From assembly GCA_902574205.1 (NCBI GenBank), contig CACGMS010000012.1, positions 1 through 36,954 on the forward strand: DNA of 36,954 nt, in the 5' to 3' direction. The position numbers and the translations under genes were made by a program. Numbering within the stretch: the first letter of the stretch is position 1; each line of letters starts with the position of its first letter. Under the pieces are notes generated by a model. The model worked only from the letters and a program-made list of their open reading frames with translations, was not told the origin of the DNA and ran no database searches. The DNA is from an uncultured Candidatus Hydrogenedens sp. Its GTDB lineage: Bacteria; Myxococcota; UBA4151. Of this stretch, positions 33,363 to 36,954 are shown piece by piece.

Positions 33363-34588
33363 GCGAACTCATTTTCGATTGGAACCTACGACGCAAGTCG
33401 TCTTTGCTCGGTCAAACAGAGATTATCTTGGTCGATGAGACCTTACGAGACGGGGTGCAAAGCCCAACGGTTAATGACCCTGACCTCGACCAAAAGAAGC
33501 AATTGGTTCGATTGATGGATCAAATGGGAATTGGTGTCGTCGATGTCGGTTTACCCGGTGCAGGCAAGCGAGCTAAAGCGCACGTATTGGAACTCGTAAA
33601 ACTCATTCGAGATGAGAACTTATCGATTCTTCCCTACTGCGCAGCGCGTACACTTGAAGCCGATATTGCGCCGATTGCTGATGTCCAACAGCAAACCGGG
33701 CACCCCGTTGAAGTGTATGCCTTCATTGGTTCCTCTCCTGTTCGCCAATATACTGAGAATTGGACGGTGGAGAGCATTGCCGACATCAGCGAAAAGGCGA
33801 TTCGGTTTGGCGTCGATCAAGGATTGACCGTGGCGTATGTCACGGAAGACACCACGCGCAGTCGGCCCGATCAGTTACGTGTGATGTTTGATCGCGCTAT
33901 TGAGGCAGGCGCGGCGCGTTTGGTTCTATGTGATACCTGCGGTCATTCGACACCCCACGGGGTGCGCCAGTTGGTTCAGTTCACCGTCGACTTCATCGAG
34001 TGCTCAGGCGCGCATGTTGGTTTGGATTGGCATGGGCATAACGATCGCGGGCTGGCACTGGCAAACACCTTAGCCGCTGCCGAAGCGGGCGCGACGCGTA
34101 TCCATGGAACCGCGCTCGGCGTTGGCGAGCGGGTGGGTAATACGAGTATCGATCAGCTGCTGGTTAACCTCAAGTTGTTGGGGTTGTGGCCGCATGATTT
34201 GAGTTGTTTGGGTGATTTTGTTCGTCTGGCTGCCAAAGCGTGTCGCGTGCCCTTGCCGTATAATTATCCTGTTTTTGGCGAAGATGCTTTTCGTACCGCG
34301 ACTGGCGTTCATGCCGCAGCCATCATCAAAGCTTTAGACCGAGGGGATTCGGATTTAGCCGATTTAGTCTACTCGGGCGTTCCTGCGGGTCAATTTGGTA
34401 TGGAACAGGTCATCGAAATCGGTCCAATGTCGGGCATGAGTAATGTTCGATACTGGATGAAGGCGCGTGGAATTGAATCGAGCGAGGCTACAGAGCAAGC
34501 CTTGTTCGACGCCGCGAAATCGAGTGATCGTATTTTGACCGAGCCGGAATTGTTGTCGGTACTCGATCAAGGCGAAGCGAATGTATGA
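33359..34588 (+). CDS. LeuA/homocitrate synthase-like acyltransferase (HMGL-like)
   Basis: 409 residues from the ATG at 33359, coupled to the thiolase through ATGA; the track start 16 codons upstream lies inside the thiolase. The HMGL-like TIM barrel shows VDETLRDGVQSPTV, metal-ligand WHGHNDRGLALAN and GVGERVGNTSIDQL. A LeuA-like communication region follows (VFGEDAFRTATGVHAAAI and IGPMSGMSNVRYW). There is no C-terminal LeuA allosteric domain, so leucine feedback is unlikely. Such enzymes condense acetyl-CoA with a 2-oxo acid (isopropylmalate, citramalate or homocitrate synthase). An HMG-CoA-lyase-like cleavage role is also possible next to a thiolase. The substrate is undetermined. Confidence 0.85.
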   Translation: MSELIFDWNLRRKSSLLGQTEIILVDETLRDGVQSPTVNDPDLDQKKQLVRLMDQMGIGVVDVGLPGAGKRAKAHVLELVKLIRDENLSILPYCAARTLEADIAPIADVQQQTGHPVEVYAFIGSSPVRQYTENWTVESIADISEKAIRFGVDQGLTVAYVTEDTTRSRPDQLRVMFDRAIEAGAARLVLCDTCGHSTPHGVRQLVQFTVDFIECSGAHVGLDWHGHNDRGLALANTLAAAEAGATRIHGTALGVGERVGNTSIDQLLVNLKLLGLWPHDLSCLGDFVRLAAKACRVPLPYNYPVFGEDAFRTATGVHAAAIIKALDRGDSDLADLVYSGVPAGQFGMEQVIEIGPMSGMSNVRYWMKARGIESSEATEQALFDAAKSSDRILTEPELLSVLDQGEANV

Positions 34589-34766
34589 CGGCTTAGAAAT
34601 CTTTTCGGCAACACTCGCGTCAGAACGTGAGAAGATAGGCGAACGTGTGACTCGGTTTCTCATCGAGCACCCTGACTTGATGGTTGTGAATACAGAAATT
34701 CGTCAAAGTTCAGATTCGAGTCACCATTGTCTGACAGTGTTGGTGTTTTGGCGCCGCCGTCCATGA
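34581..34766 (+). CDS. 61-residue conserved-looking small protein
   Basis: A short acidic and basic protein with a helix (FSATLASEREKIGERVTRFLIEHP) followed by two strands (LMVVNTEIRQSSDSSHHCLTVLVFWRR), an alpha-beta-beta layout. I have an impression of similar small proteins in related genomes with the core GExVTxWL...VQSSDxxFHC, but I cannot verify it. It overlaps the LeuA-like gene by 8 bases and the next gene as ATGA, with AAGG upstream, so translation within the operon is well supported. The function is unknown. Confidence 0.75.
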   Translation: MYDGLEIFSATLASEREKIGERVTRFLIEHPDLMVVNTEIRQSSDSSHHCLTVLVFWRRRP

Positions 34767-35368
34767 AACCACTTCAGGTAAAAATTGAGCGATTTAAAAC
34801 CCTCGCTGCTAAACGCAAAGGCGGCCTGCTCGAACCGGCTGAAGAGGAAGAGTATCGCCGTTTAGGCCGGTTGTTAGCACAACAAAAAAAACGTGACGCC
34901 AACCCAGTGATCGCCCTGCGCGGTGAACCACTCGATGGGTGCGATTTTTTCGATGATTTCCCTGAACTGTACCGCCAAGAGATTATCAGCAATGGTCAAC
35001 CAAAGCCTGGGGCGGCTGGCGAGCCGATTTTACCTGGCGCCGTTCACGGCCGAGGTCAGGTCATTCTCAATGATGGCAGCCGGCTTACGGGTCACGTGCT
35101 TTGGGCACCTGAGCCGAGTGTGGACGGTACGGTTTTTTCTCGACGTCGTGTGCAGGCGATTATGTTTCGCTCGGATGGTGGCGTGTTGCCAGGCTCAGGA
35201 CGAAGGATTGTCACCGAAGATGGGCGCACAATTACAGGCTACTTGGCGAGTGACCTTGATGAAGGTTTCGTTGATTTGTTACCCCATGAGGGGGCACCGC
35301 GTGGAGTAGGGCGCCTTATCTTGAGGCGTGAACGCCTGCGTTCGGTGGATCAATGGCAAGCCAACTAA
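34763..35368 (+). CDS. unknown protein with coiled N terminus and two strand-rich motifs
   Basis: 201 residues from the ATG at 34763, which overlaps the preceding stop as ATGA (the track start is inside the previous gene). The N-terminal 55 residues are a charged helix (IERFKTLAAKRKGGLLEPAEEEEYRRLGRLLAQQKK). The C-terminal half has two similar beta-rich pieces, GQVILNDGSRLTGHVLWAPE...RVQAIMFRS and RRIVTEDGRTITGYLASDL...GRLILRRERLRSV. These suggest a duplicated Sm- or SH3-like barrel (DUF6982-style), a tentative reading. There is no signal peptide. It is part of the thiolase operon and overlaps the methyltransferase gene by 16 bases. Confidence 0.65.
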   Translation: MKPLQVKIERFKTLAAKRKGGLLEPAEEEEYRRLGRLLAQQKKRDANPVIALRGEPLDGCDFFDDFPELYRQEIISNGQPKPGAAGEPILPGAVHGRGQVILNDGSRLTGHVLWAPEPSVDGTVFSRRRVQAIMFRSDGGVLPGSGRRIVTEDGRTITGYLASDLDEGFVDLLPHEGAPRGVGRLILRRERLRSVDQWQAN

Positions 35369-35958
35369 CCGATTATTTGAGATTCGTACTGCGGTTTTGT
35401 CTCAAGCCGAAGGTCTTGGGAGCCATCGCACCCTCATCACGATTTCTCGTTGCTGAACTGACACGAGATGTGGGTATTGAGACGGCTCAATCCTTAGCTG
35501 AGTTGGGACCCGGTACCGGTGTGGTGACCCAGCGAATTATCGAAAAAAAGAAGGAACAATGTAGTTTTGTTGCCGTGGAAAAAGATGAGCATTGGGTCCG
35601 GTTACTCGATAAGCGTTATGCCGAGCTCGATCTCGTTCACGGCGATGCAGCACAGCTTGATGAGTATGCGCTGACCAAGGGACTAAAGCCGTTTGATGCG
35701 GTTATCTGCGGTTTGCCTTTTACCGTCTTTAGTGAGGATTTACAGCGAAGTATTCTCGACTCAGTTTCCAAATCTATTGCCGCCGATGGGTTTTTTACAA
35801 CCTTTGCTTATGTCCATGGTCGAGAAATGCCAGCCGGTAAGCGGTTTCATCGCTTACTTGAAAGCTATTTTGATCAGGTAGAAGTCAGTCAAGTGATCTG
35901 GCGAAACACGCCGCCAGCAGTCGTTTACAGAGCGTGTTCCGTTAAAGGTTCAGACTGA
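35353..35958 (+). CDS. PmtA-like SAM-dependent methyltransferase
   Basis: A 201-residue class I methyltransferase. The N terminus FVLRFCLKPKVLGAIAPSSRFLVAELT and the motifs AELGPGTGVVTQRI, FVAVEKDEHW, LVHGDAAQLDEY and AVICGLPFTVFSED match bacterial phospholipid N-methyltransferases of the PmtA type and the related rRNA dimethylase fold. The likely substrate is phosphatidylethanolamine or another envelope lipid at the inner membrane face. It is the last gene of the plus-strand operon and overlaps the convergent methyltransferase gene by 34 bases. Confidence 0.85.
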   Translation: MASQLTDYLRFVLRFCLKPKVLGAIAPSSRFLVAELTRDVGIETAQSLAELGPGTGVVTQRIIEKKKEQCSFVAVEKDEHWVRLLDKRYAELDLVHGDAAQLDEYALTKGLKPFDAVICGLPFTVFSEDLQRSILDSVSKSIAADGFFTTFAYVHGREMPAGKRFHRLLESYFDQVEVSQVIWRNTPPAVVYRACSVKGSD

Positions 35959-36635
35959 GCCTCGATGCGTCGGCTCACCCACCAGTTTCCAATTCGATAA
36001 TAAGCAAAGCCCGCTGCCCCGAGCGTTTGACGAAGGCGTTCCTCATGGTCTGTTTCCACGCGGCAAATCAGACGCCCTTCTGGTGCAAGTAAGCGTACAA
36101 TTTCATAGATTGCAGCATGATGATCCTTAAATTCGATAAAAGGATTTTGCAGCAAAACGGTATCGACAGTCTTCTCAAGTAAGGGGATACGGTAGGGGCT
36201 TGATCGGATCAGCAGTAAGTTCGATCCTGCACTGGGTAGACGATGCGCTTTGAGCAGACGACCCAGCTTTCGATCCACACCAATGCGCAGTCGCCATGGA
36301 TGTTGCGCGAGTTCATCGAGTAACCAGCCCGAACCGCAGCCCAAATGCAGGACAATCCCACCAGAGTTTTGGTTCATAATGCGATGGAAGTCGGCGTCAG
36401 GCGGAGCCAGTCGTGTCCGGTAAAGCTCGCGACTCTTTCGCCACCAATGTTTCGGATTAATCAGGCGCGTGGTGCGGCGTTCATCGTCTTCGCTTTGGGG
36501 TAAGAAATCCACTAGACCCGGACGTCTTAGCGGGTAGGCGCGGCCACAGTCAGAGCAGCGAGCAAGAGGACCTTGACGTTCAAGCGGTGAGTGGCCGCAG
36601 CGCAGACAAATTAAGAGGTCGACTCGCCGTTTCAT
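35925..36635 (-). CDS. zinc-ribbon SAM-dependent methyltransferase
   Basis: A 236-residue protein with an N-terminal Trm112-like zinc ribbon (ICLRCGHSPLERQGPLARCSDCGRAYPL) and a class I methyltransferase domain (IVLHLGCGSGWLLDELA, then VDTVLLQNPFIEF and LAPEGRLICRVETDH). This arrangement is common in uncharacterised methyltransferases acting on small molecules or sugars. The acceptor is unknown. Its ATG overlaps the upstream partial gene as ATGA, and its 3' end overlaps the PmtA-like gene on the other strand by 34 bases. Confidence 0.85.
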   Translation of the reverse strand: MKRRVDLLICLRCGHSPLERQGPLARCSDCGRAYPLRRPGLVDFLPQSEDDERRTTRLINPKHWWRKSRELYRTRLAPPDADFHRIMNQNSGGIVLHLGCGSGWLLDELAQHPWRLRIGVDRKLGRLLKAHRLPSAGSNLLLIRSSPYRIPLLEKTVDTVLLQNPFIEFKDHHAAIYEIVRLLAPEGRLICRVETDHEERLRQTLGAAGFAYYRIGNWWVSRRIEAQSEPLTEHAL

Positions 36636-36954
36636 GGGTCGCAGGCGCGCAAACGACCCTCAAGAGGAAGCAGTTGAACCGTTCTTTGTCGTACTCCTGG
36701 TGCAGGCGTGTAGCGAACCTCAGCGGTGACACTGACCAATGCTGCTTCACACTCTACGGGTTCTCGGTTGTCTCGAACTCGCGCCGAAAAGGATCGACCG
36801 CTCAAGGCGTCACAGTCTGTTCCTTCGAGTTGATGGTTGATGGATCCATCATTACCGATCACAAGTCCTGTCACTTGACTTAGTCGATTTTCACCGCCGT
36901 GGACGAGTCCGAGGTCACGACTCGCTACAATTCTCAACTGATCGTTCGTTCCGT
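36632..36954 (-). CDS. 3' end of a gene of unknown function (partial)
   Basis: An open frame runs through the right window edge without a stop, so the TTG start in the ORF track (36937) is probably not real and the true start lies outside. The visible 107 residues (for example VTAEVRYTPAPGVRQRTVQLLPLEG) are beta-rich with two or three Cys (GTDCDALSG, PVECEAAL, RACDP), which suggests an exported protein. It is coupled to the zinc-ribbon methyltransferase gene by ATGA. No family is recognised. Confidence 0.6.
   Translation of the reverse strand, partial: GTNDQLRIVASRDLGLVHGGENRLSQVTGLVIGNDGSINHQLEGTDCDALSGRSFSARVRDNREPVECEAALVSVTAEVRYTPAPGVRQRTVQLLPLEGRLRACDP

Overview
The window looks like a piece of chromosome from a Gram-negative bacterium of the former Deltaproteobacteria, most likely an uncultured or moderate-GC member of Myxococcota or Bradymonadota. 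This rests on three genes with Cys-rich DUF4215/Myxococcus-type repeats (cores such as CDDGN), very many lipoproteins with FG-GAP, RCC1, Ig-like or Asp/Ala-rich regions, and dense ATGA-coupled operons. The taxon is inferred from gene style; no rRNA or other phylogenetic marker is present. There are no IS elements, phage genes, CRISPR arrays or tRNAs that I can see. Coding density is very high and no gap without a gene exceeds 300 bases (the longest is about 230 bases, 5643-5877).

Layout. (1) 27-5642, minus: a tightly coupled six-gene operon in which every product carries an export signal: YceI-like lipoprotein, PPC-domain lipoprotein, amidohydrolase lipoprotein, predicted outer-membrane barrel, small lipoprotein and FG-GAP lipoprotein. 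(2) 5878-6164: a small Cys-containing protein behind a good Fur-box match. (3) 6291-7668, minus: a MORN-repeat lipoprotein and a Cys-rich lipoprotein. (4) 7757-9546, minus: a 7-TM membrane protein coupled to a zinc-free MDR reductase. The membrane protein probably starts at a non-canonical codon. (5) 9650-15049, plus: a giant lipoprotein of about 1800 residues (Ig-like modules, FG-GAP, C-terminal DUF4215). (6) 15046-16137, minus: an Old Yellow Enzyme-family oxidoreductase. (7) 16272-19172, plus: an MsrB-MsrA fusion exported as a lipoprotein, then a DUF4215/PNGase F-like lipoprotein. (8) 19235-21669, plus: UvrD/PcrA-type helicase and BolA-like protein. (9) 21666-25674, minus: 3-hydroxyacyl-CoA dehydrogenase, aldehyde dehydrogenase, TPR protein and MetF. 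(10) 25797-27701, plus: DUF4215-RCC1 lipoprotein. (11) 27702-28364, minus: MBL-fold hydrolase. (12) 28455-30555, plus: FlgO/CsgG-like protein, lipoprotein and SDR. (13) 30646-32079, plus: a lipoprotein with two copies of an OB-fold-like unit. (14) 32169-35958, plus: thiolase, LeuA-like synthase, a 61-residue protein, an unknown protein and a PmtA-like methyltransferase. (15) 35925-36954, minus: a zinc-ribbon methyltransferase and the 3' end of an unknown gene.

Functionally the window mixes two themes. One is envelope and surface biology: 13 predicted lipoproteins, none with Asp after the acylated Cys, several built from extracellular repeat modules, plus methionine-sulfoxide repair placed outside the cytoplasm. 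The other is acyl-CoA, aldehyde and one-carbon metabolism (thiolase, 3-hydroxyacyl-CoA dehydrogenase, aldehyde dehydrogenase, LeuA-like synthase, MetF). I see no defence or toxin system. The most unusual items are a PNGase F-like fold with a DUF4215 repeat inserted into its first half, the all-exported operon at the left end, the Fur-controlled small protein, and two convergent gene pairs that share one CTAG as stop codons on both strands.
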